Source: Dendrocalamus latiflorus (taxonomy: Eukaryota; Streptophyta; Magnoliopsida; Poales; Poaceae). From it: a stretch of DNA of 64,000 nt. The notes beneath the pieces are model-generated. The model was not told where the DNA came from. It worked only from the letters and a program-made list of their open reading frames with translations, and made no database searches. A program made the position numbers and the translations under genes. The stretch's first letter is position 1. Each line of letters starts with the position of its first letter. Location: contig CM029650.1 of assembly GCA_017311315.1 (NCBI GenBank), forward strand, positions 15,973,118 through 16,037,117. The letters are read 5' to 3'. This document shows positions 12,061 to 23,859 of this stretch, piece by piece.

Positions 12061-13705
12061 TGTGTGTGATGAGTAATTGACATCTGTTTTAGGAAAGTCG
12101 AGTTTGGTTTGTTTGGTTCGGGCCATGTCGTTGCGCTGGTGCAATCGGCTTCGGTCGGACTTGGTCGAACTAGGTCGAACGTACTTAAGTCGTTTATTTT
12201 TCGGTTCGATCGGTTTGGGCTTTGAGTTTTTACTTCTAATTGTAACGTATGATTACATGTGTCGAGCGGTGCTATGTGATGTATTTCTTGTCTGTGATGG
12301 CTGCAGGACGTCGAGGTGGAGTCGTGGCGAGGCACGGGATGACCGGACTAGGCGCGGGCGGTGCCGAGGTCAGAACGGTCGAGGTGTGCCGAAGACGGCG
12401 AGGACTCGAGGTGGCTGCGTGGCTTGGAGGGCAAAAAATGAGGAAGCTTCCTGAAGGTGCGCGAGGGGCGTTTTGGTGAATACGCAAAGCTGCACAAAAG
12501 GAAGCGAGTTTGGATAAAGCATTGAGTTGGTGGAGGCTTAATGGGTAAAGCATGGTGCCAACCCATTATGGAGCTATAAATAGAGAGGTGTTAGAGAGAG
12601 AGAGTGGGTGTAAGAGTTAGGGTTTTATTTGGCTCTCTCCATGCATGAAAAAAAGAGAGAATTTTTGAGAGAGATGTTAGAGAGATGGTTGTAAACCTTC
12701 TTACTTAATCATGTATGTCTTGGTATCGTTCTATGAGAGCTGTCTTTTTCATGCTGCATGTTGTTCTCAATTTGGTTTTCTTTTGACTGGTTGATACTCC
12801 TCGCTGTCTCTTTTCTTTGTGCTTGAATCTCCCTAGTTATCATGTTATGTGGATTCTAGTTTCTTTTGTTTGGCAGAAGAGGAGATAGTATGTGTCAACT
12901 TCTTTGATTTCGGTGTTCCCAGTTCATCCTGTTTTAGTTCAACCGAATGCTGTTTGTTGATCTAAGTCTCCTGGTTTTAGTCCTTTACTTCCAGGTTGCA
13001 CTCGACTAAACTTGTATTAGTGTTTTATTGCTGGTCAGGAGCTGATAACAATCAAGAGGTGTTCGTTTCTTTTTTTTCTTTTCTTTCCCTTGTCCTTTCT
13101 ATTTTTGGCCAGCTTGAAGCTCATTCTTTTAGCACAGTTCGGCAGCAGTAATAGCTGTCATTTCTTGTGTTTTCAATTTCTTTTATCTCTCCATGGTAAA
13201 CCTGTTGTTTGGCTGTAGCATGTAGTACTTGTTTTGTATTCTTGTTTGGCTAAATCAGTCCGTAGAACTTTCGATTTTCCTTTTAGCCTTGGACAGGAGT
13301 AAAAAACAAGTTTACTTCTTCTTTTTCTGTTTCCTGCAGCAGTCTTTTCTTTAGCTTTCTTTCTTTGGAAGCAAGTAATCAACTTGTTGTCTAGCACAAA
13401 TTTCTGCAGTCTTTATCTGCTTTCCTGCCGCGACAGCAATTTCCCTGCTATTTCCCTGCCGTGGCAGCCGTGACAGCCGATTTACTTTGCCGTGGCAGCC
13501 AATTCGTCAGTATTCGCTGCAGTGACAATGCTTCGAGCACAGTTTCTGCCGTGACTTTGTTTTGAGCTCAGTTGTCTTAATCTTGTTAGCGCTCGTTCTT
13601 TTTCAACTTCATAGTTACCATAACTTTCAGAGTTGAGTTTTTCATGGATACTTTGGGGTCGATTTTAAGAGGCTCCATTCACCCCCCCTCATTTCCGGTC
13701 CAACA
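12061..13705 (+). mobile_element. LTR with adjacent primer-binding site, element otherwise lost
   Basis: The right end reads GGTCCAACA at 13705 and is followed after two bases by a tRNA-Met primer-binding site, so this is the 5' LTR of a plus-strand element. A TATA box and a CT/GA-rich leader near 12575-12640 fit an LTR promoter. The left edge (TGTGTGTGATGAG at 12061) is inferred from where similarity to the upstream LTR fragment stops. Only about six bases follow the primer site before an unrelated duplicated segment starts. The size of about 1.6 kb fits a Sirevirus-type copia LTR; this is inference. Confidence 0.6.
12575..12582 (+). promoter_or_regulatory. LTR TATA box (TATAAATA)
   Basis: TATAAATA lies in the middle of the LTR and is followed by GAGAGAGAGAG and TTAGGGTTTTATTTGG. 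It is about 1.1 kb before the LTR end, a usual layout for U3/R. Confidence 0.5.
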
Positions 13706-13707
13706 AT

Positions 13708-13720
13708 TGGTATCAGAGCC
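13708..13720 (+). other. Primer-binding site, initiator tRNA-Met type
   Basis: TGGTATCAGAGCC two bases after the LTR end CAACA is the classic plant retroelement site complementary to the 3' end of initiator tRNA-Met. Confidence 0.85.
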
Positions 13721-13726
13721 GGTTAC

Positions 13727-13995
13727 CACAACTATATATTATGTATCTTTCTCACTGTCAAATTGACGAAACTAGCCTAATTTTCCACACGAATCAACAA
13801 CATTGTGTGGTGTTATGTAATTTGGCGAGGATTCTGTAAATAGGTATAACAGAATATAAACCGTGAAAAAAAGTAGGCATAAGAGATGATACTCTCTCCG
13901 ATCTTTTTAATTTAGGTTATTGACTTTCTTTGGGATGTAACTTTGATCATTGCATTTTACAACTTTATATTAGGATAGATTAACAAAATTGTAAT
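13727..13995. repeat. Duplicated segment A, part 1
   Basis: Matches about 40236-40508 base for base with few changes (CAACTATATATTATGTATC, GATACTCTCTCCGATC). The segment is interrupted here by the gypsy element and resumes at 25939. 13991-13995 (GTAAT) is the left target-site duplication. Confidence 0.9.
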
Positions 13996-14253
13996 TGTTG
14001 TAGGGGTGGCCTCCACCTAAGCCCAGCTGGCCTGTTAGGAGGTTGTAAGGCCCAAAGATGGGATATGTGTAATGACATATATGCCTTTGAGAGGGACACT
14101 TGGATGTAAGGGCATAATTGTAAAATACTCCCCATGTGAATATATATATATATATATATGTATGCCACCCAGGCCATGAGAGAGGCCAGGCATTCATCAC
14201 CTAACTCTCCACTACCATACCACTCTCTCTCTGTTTGGTTTGTAACCACAACA
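13996..14253 (+). repeat. 5' LTR of the gypsy-type element
   Basis: Runs from TGTTGTAGGGG to CCACAACA and contains a (TA)n tract at about 14143-14158. It is followed directly by GTTGGCACCGTCCGTGGGG, the usual start of the internal region in grass gypsy elements. Confidence 0.93.
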
Positions 14254-14305
14254 GTTGGCACCGTCCGTGGGGAAGACGAGAGCAAGCTCCAAGATATGAG
14301 GAAGG

Positions 14306-15653
14306 ATGGCACCAAAAAAAGCTTCATCATTGGCAGCGAGAAGAAGAAGAGGGGCGCGAAAGAGAGCGCGTCAACACCAGGGCCTCGGCGTTGGCTGCTA
14401 CGGGCGCGGACATCGACGCCAGCGCTGCAGCCGCTAACGTCGACGTTCATGGTGCGACGATCGACCCCTCCGCTGGCGCGACGCTCGGCACCGGCAGCGT
14501 GGATCGAGTTGTGGGAAGTAATGACACCAAGGGCTCCGGCGGCAACGTCGGCCTCGTCATCGACCCCGGAGGTCCATCGCACTGATGCGCCGAGTAGCTA
14601 TGGAGCGCACGCCATGGTCGCTGCCAACCCGACGGTGCAACCTGCTGCGCCGACGGCTGCAACCGTGGTAGCGGTGGAGGGCGCCCTACTAACGGCCATC
14701 GGCGCGCTCCAACGGGAGCTGGTGGACCTCCAGGGGCTGTTCGAGAGATACAAGAGGCTCGGAGCCAGCAAGTCCCACCAGTGGTCGCGACGGAGCACAC
14801 ACCAGAGCGGACGGACAGCCGCGACGCCCTACCTCAAATTGCGTCCTGCTGCGGCGCGTGGATCCAGAGTCCCCCCCTCTACGGGCTTGCAGCAGTCGGC
14901 ATGGCCGGAGGACTCCAAGTCCCCATTGCCATCGAGCCGTACAAGGGCGACACGGACCCTCGGGAGTTCGTGCGCGTGTACGAGACCGCTATCGAGGCCG
15001 CGGGCGGAGACGACACCACCAAAGCGAAGGGGCTCCCTCTCGCGTTGCAAAGAGTGGCGCTCTCTTGGTTTTTCACCATAGAGCCCAACTCCATCTACGC
15101 ATGGGAGCAGATCCGCGACCGCCTCTACAACAACTTCCAAGGAAACTACGTCGAGCGTGTCGACGTGGATCAACTCTTCGTCGTCAAGCAAAAACCTTCA
15201 AAGAAGCTCCGGGAGTACTTTAGGTGCTTCGCAAAGGTCCGCTGCCAGGTCAAAGATGTCAACGAAACAACCATTATCAACGCAGTGATACAAGGCGTCC
15301 GCCCGGGGCCGCTGGCTGAGTACAACGCGTGTAAACCGATCAAGACGGTCATGAAGCTCTTTGATAAGATGGAAGAGTATGCGAGGGCAGAGGAGGACAC
15401 GCGGCGGCGCAAAAGCGATGACTCCGACACTAATCAAGCGGAGACCTCGACGAAAAATGAAGACGCGCCGGAGGTCTCCTCGAAGGGTAAGCGTAAGCTA
15501 GAATCTACGGACACCCCCGAGCGTAAGGACGCCAAGCCAAAGGACTCGTCAGGTGACATGCCCAAGCGCGGCCAACACAAATCCCAGAGGGCTCGCTACG
15601 TCTTCGACATCGAGGGCGGTTTTGAAGACGGTGCCCACGCCGGTCGTGGATGA
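14306..15653 (+). pseudogene. Gypsy gag, frameshifted
   Basis: Gag is the capsid-forming protein of the element. The start ATG at 14306 (MAPKKASSLAARRRRG) is chosen from the basic N-terminus typical of grass gypsy gags. The reading then moves through three frames with breaks near 14355, 14585 and 14770, so no full protein is made. The C-terminal 290-residue frame (14781-15653) holds the Retrotrans_gag core, with ALSWFFTIEP, WEQIRDRLYNNFQ and KPSKKLREYFRCF. A charged Lys/Glu-rich tail follows. No CCHC zinc knuckle is seen, and the frame ends where protease would be expected, next to the reverse-oriented antisense ORF. Confidence 0.85.
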
Positions 15654-16212
15654 GGCCGCTGAGGCCAGGGGTGGGGGCGCGGCCGGGGTCGCAATGGTAG
15701 ACCCCGGGTAGAGCAAGAAGCATGGCGTCCCAAGCCACCACCGAGGCATCACCCAGGCCCGGTCCCTCTCCCCAAGACATGCAGTGAGACGGCCTTTCTC
15801 CTCCTCCAGCATGGCGATTTGCTGGAGCAAACCGTCACGCTCCTCAGCGGCCGCTAGCTGTGCCTCCGCCGCGAGCGCTTGAGCGTCTGAAATCGCCTTC
15901 TCATGCTCCGTCTCTAGGAGCTTGATGCAATCGTTTTTGGTAGAATGGGCCCCCTCAGCTGTGCGTAGGGCTGCCTCGGCAGCTCGCAGCTGATCCTCGA
16001 GCGTCCCCCGCTCACGGGCGTGAGCAGCTTGCAGCGCCCGGCCAAGGGCGACTACACAATGTAACCATTAGCGAATTCCTAAATGACGGTACACACCGTC
16101 AAAAATCGAGTACTCACCCCTCATCTCTGAGGCCCCTAGTGCACCTCCCAGAAGCTCCGACTCGCACATCAGCAGCGCCTCGCAATCCAAGCTGGCGACC
16201 GCACTGTCTGCA

Positions 16213-19200
16213 TGTAGGGACCCAGATTTTTCAATCCGGATTCCTCTGTGATTCCACCGCACTATTCCCTGGATCAGTAGATAGTGCTCACAGTTACAGT
16301 TCTGAATATCAAAGTTCATATCATGCGAAAGCGTAAATATAATGGTAAACTTACTCAAGGGCTGATTAAGCCGAAATCATTAAATTGCAGTAGCGGAAGA
16401 ACGAAGCACGCAAGTGGGACCTTCAGGACATGCCCACAGGCAGCCTACTGGAGGTGCGTGACCTAGCTCTTGACATCTTCATCATCTTTGCCACCATGAC
16501 CAGTAGTGTTGCTGACGCTTAGCAATCTAATCCTGATTCTGGATTTGTTATGAAAGCGAGTGTGAGCACAAACCACCGTGCTCCGCGAGCCAATACACAG
16601 GATGCAAATAAATAGTATGCATGGCTTATCAAAGGAGAGGCTCGGGTTATTTTATTTGCCAAAAATTTGCTTATAGTAGCATTATTATTATTTATTCATA
16701 GTGTTATTGTTGCTACCTAAACTCCACATAACGATTGCCATAATTGACTTAATCCACCGAAAATACACTTTCTTTATTGATTGTTGTCTAAGACATCAAA
16801 CAGCAAGTGACATCATTTAATTAGTCCACCGATCATACTCTTTCTATATCAAGTGCTGTCTAAAACTCCAAACAGCAAGTGTCATCATTTATTTAATCCA
16901 CAGATCATACTTTGTATTTAGAATTCCTAATAATCCAATCTTGTAATTGCTATTCATCAACTCCTCACTCCTGACTTCTAATGATTCTCTAACATAATTA
17001 TTTTCAAATCCACTGATATCATTTGTATCAGGACTCCCTAACAATTCAATCCATTTGGTTATTGATCCAAAACCATGATTTGCTCTTCCAATAATTAACC
17101 TTATTTTCCGTTATCTACCTCTAACTGGTCCACCAAGTATATCAGCGATCAAGTCTACGATTCACTATTATACATCCACCAAGAATATCAGTGATCAAGT
17201 CTACGATTCGCTAGTATATATCCACCAAGAATATCATTGATCAATATTATATTCCAATAATTGTTATTATTCATCCCAATTCTCAAAAATTCAATTCATC
17301 CATCTAGTACTTGATCAATTCCTATTAATCCCATTATCGCCAACATCTTCCAAGAATTTATATTAGATATCAGTGTTGTAATCCAACCATTATTTTTGCA
17401 CTTCCCAATTCTCCAAAAATCATTTAAATCATCTATCTAGCCTATATATTCATTTAGGCTCCACCAAATTATTTCTTTCAGAATCCACATTATCATTTCC
17501 TTTTTATGATCGACATGAGTCCACTAATACCTTTATGTGTTTACCACAAACATCCATCTTCTGTACACATGACTCTATTTATTCCCTATATTTTATTTCG
17601 TAAGAACAGAAGTGTCATTATTTGAAATATAATACATAAAAATTCCTGAGACCTAGCAATTTTGACCAAAGGCATAATGTGTAAGTGAATGCAATAATAA
17701 TAGTGATCCAGATTCCATCCACCGTTACATGGTCTCTGCACCATATGCTATACCTTCAGCGTTAAAGCCGCTTACATTATCACTGGGACGACACCTAGGG
17801 CAACACAAATCAGGGCTTTTCACTGCCCTTCCACTTTTCCATTCCCACCCACAAAGTTTTTGAAATAGAACTATATCTGGTTAAGTTCCCATGTCCGCCC
17901 TTGACCGTGGGCACGACTATTCGAATAGTTTTGACTCTGCAGAGTTTGTACACTTTTACCACAAGAGACAATCGACTCGTTGCCCCACACGATTCCTTAG
18001 TCATGTGGTTGAGCAGACCATCACAGTGACTTTTCAAAATATCTAGTCCCTTTTGTCATCTCACCATATGGGCTGCTCCCACTTGCGGTGGGTCCCATCT
18101 ATACACGGGATATTCCCCACGGCTACTAGCGTTATTCAGGCTCCACTCCCCTCAGCGCTAGTACGACTGGAAAACTTCACCCTCCACTCAGTGTCCCTTT
18201 AGGCCTTCTCTTGCCCTTGCGTGTCCACTTCCATCCACTACTAGTGAGATGAGTCCGGGGGTTTCGATAAATTTACTTAGCCAAGTTGTATTTTACAGAC
18301 TTGTGGTTGTACAGTTTTACATAGGATTTCATGACAAGATTTGGTCCTTAGGAGTACCTGAGCGGTTCTACCATACTCCATAATTTGTGCTTCCACTGCA
18401 CCACATACCAGCCCCCAATTCATCCGCTCAGATATTTAAGCAAGTTGGGATTTTTGGGAGCATAAAATAATCATGTCAAAATATACCAGTTATTCCCACC
18501 ATGACTGTCCAAAACCAGTTTCTCATGATTAAAAGTGACCATGATGTTTGGGGCATTTCAGCGCCCCTGAATATCTATGCAGTACTAAGCAGGGCGTACA
18601 ATTAGGGACTTATTTTCGAAAGGTTACTATTATAATTTTGCTAGGGCGACAAGGTTCACATATTCAAATATTCCAAAGGAGGTGTAATATTAATCAAGTT
18701 AAATAATGGGCATATAGCTAGAATCTTGAATTATTCATGTATTTGCACATAAAATAACATCATGCAATTTGATAATTTAAATAAAAGTAATTTGCAAAAA
18801 ATGTAGGATCAAAATGATCAAAGTATTGACTCGCCTGGCGCGGTTTACCGCGGTCTTGAGCTCACACAATGCTTTCTTGAGTTTCTGGTATCTATCTTCA
18901 CTTTGAGCTTGACCTCGCTTGATCCACTGAATCTTCACGACTCCCAATTTCTAATTACGCGCTAGACGATTGAATCCAAGTAAAAGCAAATAACTCAAAA
19001 GATCCAAATAAATCCGAAGAAACTCAATTTAGTTTTATTATGAGTTAATGGTTGATTTGAGTGACCTAGGATTCAGTGTACAAGATTAGAGGAGCTTTAT
19101 TTTGTCGAACGCCCATATTCAGAATTTATGCTATATGTGATGTATACAATTCTTAGCTTATCGAATTAATTCATATTACTAGTGTTTTGATATGTAGCAT

Positions 19201-21742
19201 TTTATGTGACCCTAATTACTTGTGTTATTGGTTACATGTTCAATTTAAAGTATTTATATGTCTGTGAGATTATTTTGAATCTTGATGACCTAGGCATGAT
19301 ATTAAAATATGTCACTGAGGTTTGTTTATTGGTGGCATGATAGATATTGGGCATATATGTTTACATGTTAATTAAGGGCCATCTTTATTAAATATAAATA
19401 TTTATCCAAAGCCACTTCTCCTCATTAATGCATTTAATAAATAATTAGATTTACAATTAAAATCACACTAATTATTTATCATGACAACTAATACAAATTT
19501 AAACCATACATAAACTCTCTAAAGCCTTATTTAAATTTCATTAGCTTCCACAGACTATCCCTAGTTTTCCTAAGTTTTTCCTTTAATTTAGGATTAGATT
19601 TAAAATAAATGCTAAAGGCATACTAATCATACATACATGATAATAACTAATATATGTTTTGTCATTTATTAAGCTCATGTATATCCTAATAAATTTTGTA
19701 CCTTCTATGGATGCATCTTTAATTAGCATTTTTATTAACTTTGGGTTTTAAGCTAAACTATGTTTTATTCATGCCTTTAATTGATAGTTAGTCCTTGAGT
19801 TAATTATTCAAATAGTATTACTTATTCATATGTAATAACTAATCCACATTTAAATATTAAATAATCTTGTTTTATAACCTAATTAAATTTCTTAGCTCTT
19901 CTAGATTATTCCTAAATTTATCTTGATTTTTATTAGTTGAATTAGGCTAAAGAAAATAAAATAAAAAGAAATGGAAAAAGGGTGCAAGCTCACAGGGTCG
20001 AACTAGGGACCTGGGGGAAGCTCTGTGTCTTATGCGCATTCTGGTAGCCAAGTGGGCGCAGTGCCTGGGCTGTCTAACTGGAGGTAGCAAATTAATTGAA
20101 GTGTGTGTTGGGAGCGGCTTTGAAACAAAGCAAACGGAGGAGGCTTGGGCAGCACTCGGTGCTGGCGTCGCCGGCGGCAAGCGGTGGCCGAAGGGGGGGT
20201 GGTGGCCCGCAAAATGGAGTGTAGGGGAAGTGGGGAAGCCGAGGTAGCGGCGAATTGGCCGGAGCGTCGGCGAGGCGGCCAGGCGACTGCGCCAAGCGGC
20301 CGGCGGTGGAGTGAGTTCGGGGCGGCGGCACTGTGGGAGAAGGGGGTGAAATTGAAGCTTGCACGGGCATCGGTGGGTGTGGTGGATGCTTACCCCGAAG
20401 CTGGCCAAGCGGGAGGGGGGCTGAGGCGAGCCGGCGGAGGAGGCCATGGGCGGCGCAAGCGTGCGTACGGTGCCGGTGAGCCAGGGTGAGGGAGAGGCCT
20501 CGGCGAGGTGGGGAGTAGCTACGCGGTGACCGGGTGGTGCTCTAGGCGTGGGCAATCGGCTTGAGGGGTGGCGGAGCACCATGGAGCCCGGAGATGGCCG
20601 GAGGAGCTTGCGGCAGAGGGGGGCGACGAGCTCGGGTAAGAGAGGAAAGGCGGAGAGGAGTGAAGCGCGTAGTGGATTAGGGAGGCCGAGCAAGTACTTA
20701 AGCTGGCGGGGGAGTCATGGGATGCGGTGGCGGAGGACCGGTGGGCAACGACCGGCGCGGGGCTCGGCGTACGAAGTGACTGGGCGAGCGGCGCATGGCA
20801 GGGAGGAGGCTGTCAGTTGCGGCAAGATTCGGGGGATTCGACGCAGGGAGAAAAGGGGAGAGGATACATGGAGGAAGCTCGGCCGCAAAAAGGGAGGGAG
20901 AAGAGAAAAGGGAGATGGCGCAGACGCACGCGAGAAAAGGGGAGAAAGAAGAGGACGCTGGCGTGGGTGGAGAGAGAAGGAGCGCGGGCGGGGAAAAAGG
21001 GGTGCGGTCGGGGCACGGGCCCACTGGCCAGAGGCGCGGGGTGGAGAGCGGGGCCCGCGGCGCAGTGTCAGCTGGGAGGGGAGAGTAAGGCGGGCTGGGC
21101 CGTGCGGGGGGGGGGGGGAATAAAGGATGCGGGGAGAGGGGGTTGGGCCGAGCTGTTGTGGCCGGCCTGACCTCTCTTTTTTTTATTTAGTGTATATATT
21201 TACGTATGTATATACATATATATAGTATATATATTTTTATTTATTTCTATTCTTGTATATGCACATATATATTTATTTAATTTATATATATACATATGTT
21301 TATTTATTTATTTGCACCTTCATTTTATATACATGTATATATTTCCTTGAGGCCTATATTTGTTTGTATAAATACATTTTATGTCATGCTCGTCTTTCTA
21401 GGCCTTTTCTACACCTGTTTGCATATGTTTTATTCATTTATTTTTGTGGCCCATTTATAGTACTATTTCAAAATTAAATTCTTATATTTTAATTCAAGTT
21501 TCTTCCTCCCTTTTGCAGACCATATTTTCAGATTTTAATTTAGAATGTTTGCGTTTCCCTTATTTGCATATTCCTCTTTATGGCATTATTAATAGTAATT
21601 TTATTTTTCGAAGATTTCTTAAATTTTTGAATCTTTCACCAAAATTCAGAAAATCGCCATAAAATCCAAATTTCAACAGAATATGTTGCAAAATAATTTA
21701 AGAACTTTATATTTTAAAATTCGAATTTTTCAGGATGTTACA
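16213..21742 (-). mobile_element. Solo LTR, 5530 bp, minus orientation
   Basis: It begins TGTAGGGACCC and ends GGATGTTACA, flanked by CTGCA on both sides (16208-16212 and 21743-21747). On the minus strand it runs TGTAACATCC to GGTCCCTACA. No coding domains, primer site or second LTR are present, so it is a solo LTR left by recombination. Internal zones are a repeat-rich AT region (about 16680-17640), AT-rich sequence to 20000, a GC-rich block (20100-21170) ending in a poly-G run near 21108-21118, and a TATA-rich microsatellite (21186-21320). It is inserted in the antisense ORF of the gypsy element. Confidence 0.92.
16720..17265. repeat. Internal repeats expanding the solo LTR
   Basis: Two degenerate arrays are visible. 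One is a roughly 75-bp unit containing CAAACAGCAAGTG(A/T)CATCATTT, twice near 16795-16890. The other is a unit of about 54 bp containing TCCACCAAG(T/A)ATATCA and GATCAAGTCTACGATTC, about three copies over 17130-17265. The related LTR fragment at 11231-12060 lacks this region. Confidence 0.7.
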
Positions 21743-23859
21743 CTGCAACCCCTCACCAGGCCCGCAGCACCTTCGGCCAAGGGACGAAGTCCGTTAAGCT
21801 CGGTCGTGTGGCCTCAGCGCTAACAATTTCGAGGGCGCTGGTAGTCGATGCCACCAGCGGGGCGTCCCCGCCCCCCGGAGATTGTCCATGGCCGAAGGCC
21901 CGAACGCCTGTCAGTACAAGATGGTAGGGGTTAGGGCTTTACGGAAGCCCCGTAGGGTTGTACGAAGGGAATCATGCTTACCTTCAGCATAAACCTGCGG
22001 GCTCCACTGTGGTGTCCCCTTAGCCTCGGAAGGAACCGCGGGAACACCAGTGGCCCCTGAAGAAGCCGACTCCCCGACCCGAGGTGCCTCTGTGTCGGAG
22101 TCGGACTCCAATAGGCTCCTGACCCTGGTCGCCACAGCGAACTCCCTCTCCAGATGAGAGGGCGATCGTGTACGCGACCGCTTCACTTCTGGAGACCAGG
22201 GTGAGGACTCCTCCGCCTCGGCAACCGCTGCAGGCGAGGACGCTTCCCCCTCCGGGTTGTCCATGCCGCACCCTTGGTCCTTGATGCTGCCCAAGGACCC
22301 CTCTCCTTCGTCCTCCGCACCTCCCTCATGGTCCGAATCAGCATACCTCGCTGAGTCGGAGTCGGCGTCCGCCGCACTGTCAGCTCTAGTAGAGCTGACA
22401 GGAGCGGCAGTCGACGGACCAGATACGGCCGTGGAGGACCGGGCCCTCCGTCGAGAAGGCAACCCTTTCCCCTTGCCATCGTCATCACGACGGCGAGGCC
22501 GGCACGGGGCCAGAGTGGCACGCTCTGGCACGTGAATGCCCAGAGCTTCGCACACCCGGTTTATCTGCCCTAGCTTTGCCTCCGCGGTCATAGCTTCGCG
22601 CAAGCTGTGCTCCTTGGCCGCATACGACCCGAAGAACACGGCCACTACACACTCCGCGTCCCCTAGGAGAAACCCTACAGGCGAGAGGAAGCGGAGTCAG
22701 CTCAAAAAAAAGGAAAGAGAAGAAAGAAGGGGAAAAGCAAGGCTCCACCCCAAGAGTTATGCGGGTTGGAGGGCCTCGACAGTGAGGACACGGACGGGTG
22801 GACATCATCGCGCCGAAGGCCCCCAGGTTGGAGGCGCCACCCATCGGTAAGTGGTGTCACACCGTACATGATGAACTCCTCGGCGAGGTCGCACATGTTG
22901 ATGCGGGCGGTGATCCCCACAAGCCTCCGTGCCCTCTGCCTGTCCTCGTTGTCGATCGGCGTGCTTGGCGAGGTATTGAACGACACCGGCCGGCCCGTGC
23001 ACTCGAGTCCACTGCCGCTCACCACGCGGTGGTTGAACCACCGTTTCATCCAGTTCGGTTCGCACTTCCTCCGGGTCGAGTTGGTAGGGAAAATCTTCCC
23101 GCACTGCAACCGCAGGACGAAATTGACGCTACCGAAGATGGAAAACGTCCCCCCTTCCAGCTTCTTCGGCTGGCACCGTGCGTCATGGAGGAACGCGAAC
23201 AGCGAGGCGCTAGGCCAGCATACCTCTGTACGCAGTGCCCAGCTGTAGAAGGCAAGACGGGCTATCGCGTTCGGAGTCAACTATGCCAACTCCAACGCAA
23301 AGGTTCTCCGGGTGTGGTTCTGTCTCGTCGCTGACGGGCAAACGCACCTCGCGGCGGTCCGACAGCTTTTCTTCACACAACAGAGTCCAGATCGTCTCCT
23401 CCGTCGCGAGAGTCAGGCCCAAGACGCGGGAACAAGGACCCTCCACTTTCTCCACTGCTACCCACCGCTTGTTCTTCAGCGATGGCTCACGCCCTTCGAG
23501 CATGTAGTCCACCTCGATACACGACGATCACCAGGATGAGGCGTCACTGCCGGCCCAAGGAGCACGTTCTTCGCCACGGGCCATCGTCCTCCGGGAGCTA
23601 GACGGCGACGAGTAAAGGCGCGACAATAAAGGGGGCGAGAGCACAACGCACAAAAGAGCAAGGGAGCAGAAGGTATACGAAGCAGGATGCCGGTGCGGTG
23701 CCAAAAGGGGGTACATAAAGCCCCTTCACCTCCCACAACGCTGGTAAGCGCAACCGGTGGAGGCCGAATCGCTCGCCTCCCCAACGATTGGGAAGCATAA
23801 TTGGAGGAAGCCGAGGTGGTGCGGCCGCCCATGCGCACGACCGCGGTCGTGACCACCTG

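Larger units (their letters stand above)
15690..23512 (-). pseudogene. Antisense accessory ORF of the gypsy element, split by a solo LTR
   Basis: Read on the minus strand, it starts near 23512 (MDYMLEGREPSLKNKRW). It changes frame near 23280, then continues with PNAIARLAFYSW, WMKRWFNHRVV and LAEEFIMYGVTPLTDGW. After a likely intron ending in CTGTAG near 22675 comes a Ser/Asp/Glu-rich acidic stretch with basic clusters (21911-22645). The solo LTR 16213-21742 interrupts it. Beyond, at 15700-16212, the protein resumes after another intron-like gap, ending with an Ala/Glu-rich coiled coil (EDQLRAAEAALRTAEG, LLQQIAMLEEEKGRL). The first part resembles the plant putative gypsy-type transposon family and rice proteins labelled RIRE2 protein (recall). 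Antisense extra ORFs are known in some grass gypsy elements, such as Grande of maize. Function unknown; this copy is dead. Confidence 0.7.

Noticed and set aside
20145..21170. Long open frames on both strands in GC-rich sequence
   Set aside because: Arg/Gly/Ala-rich low complexity, overlapping on several frames, and inside a solo LTR with proven ends.
21186..21477. Tyr/Ile-rich frame starting MYMHIYIYLIY
   Set aside because: Translation of a TA-rich microsatellite within the solo LTR.
22702..23334. Plus-strand frames (160-178 residues) opposite the antisense ORF
   Set aside because: The minus strand carries the recognisable protein; the plus frames are its shadow.
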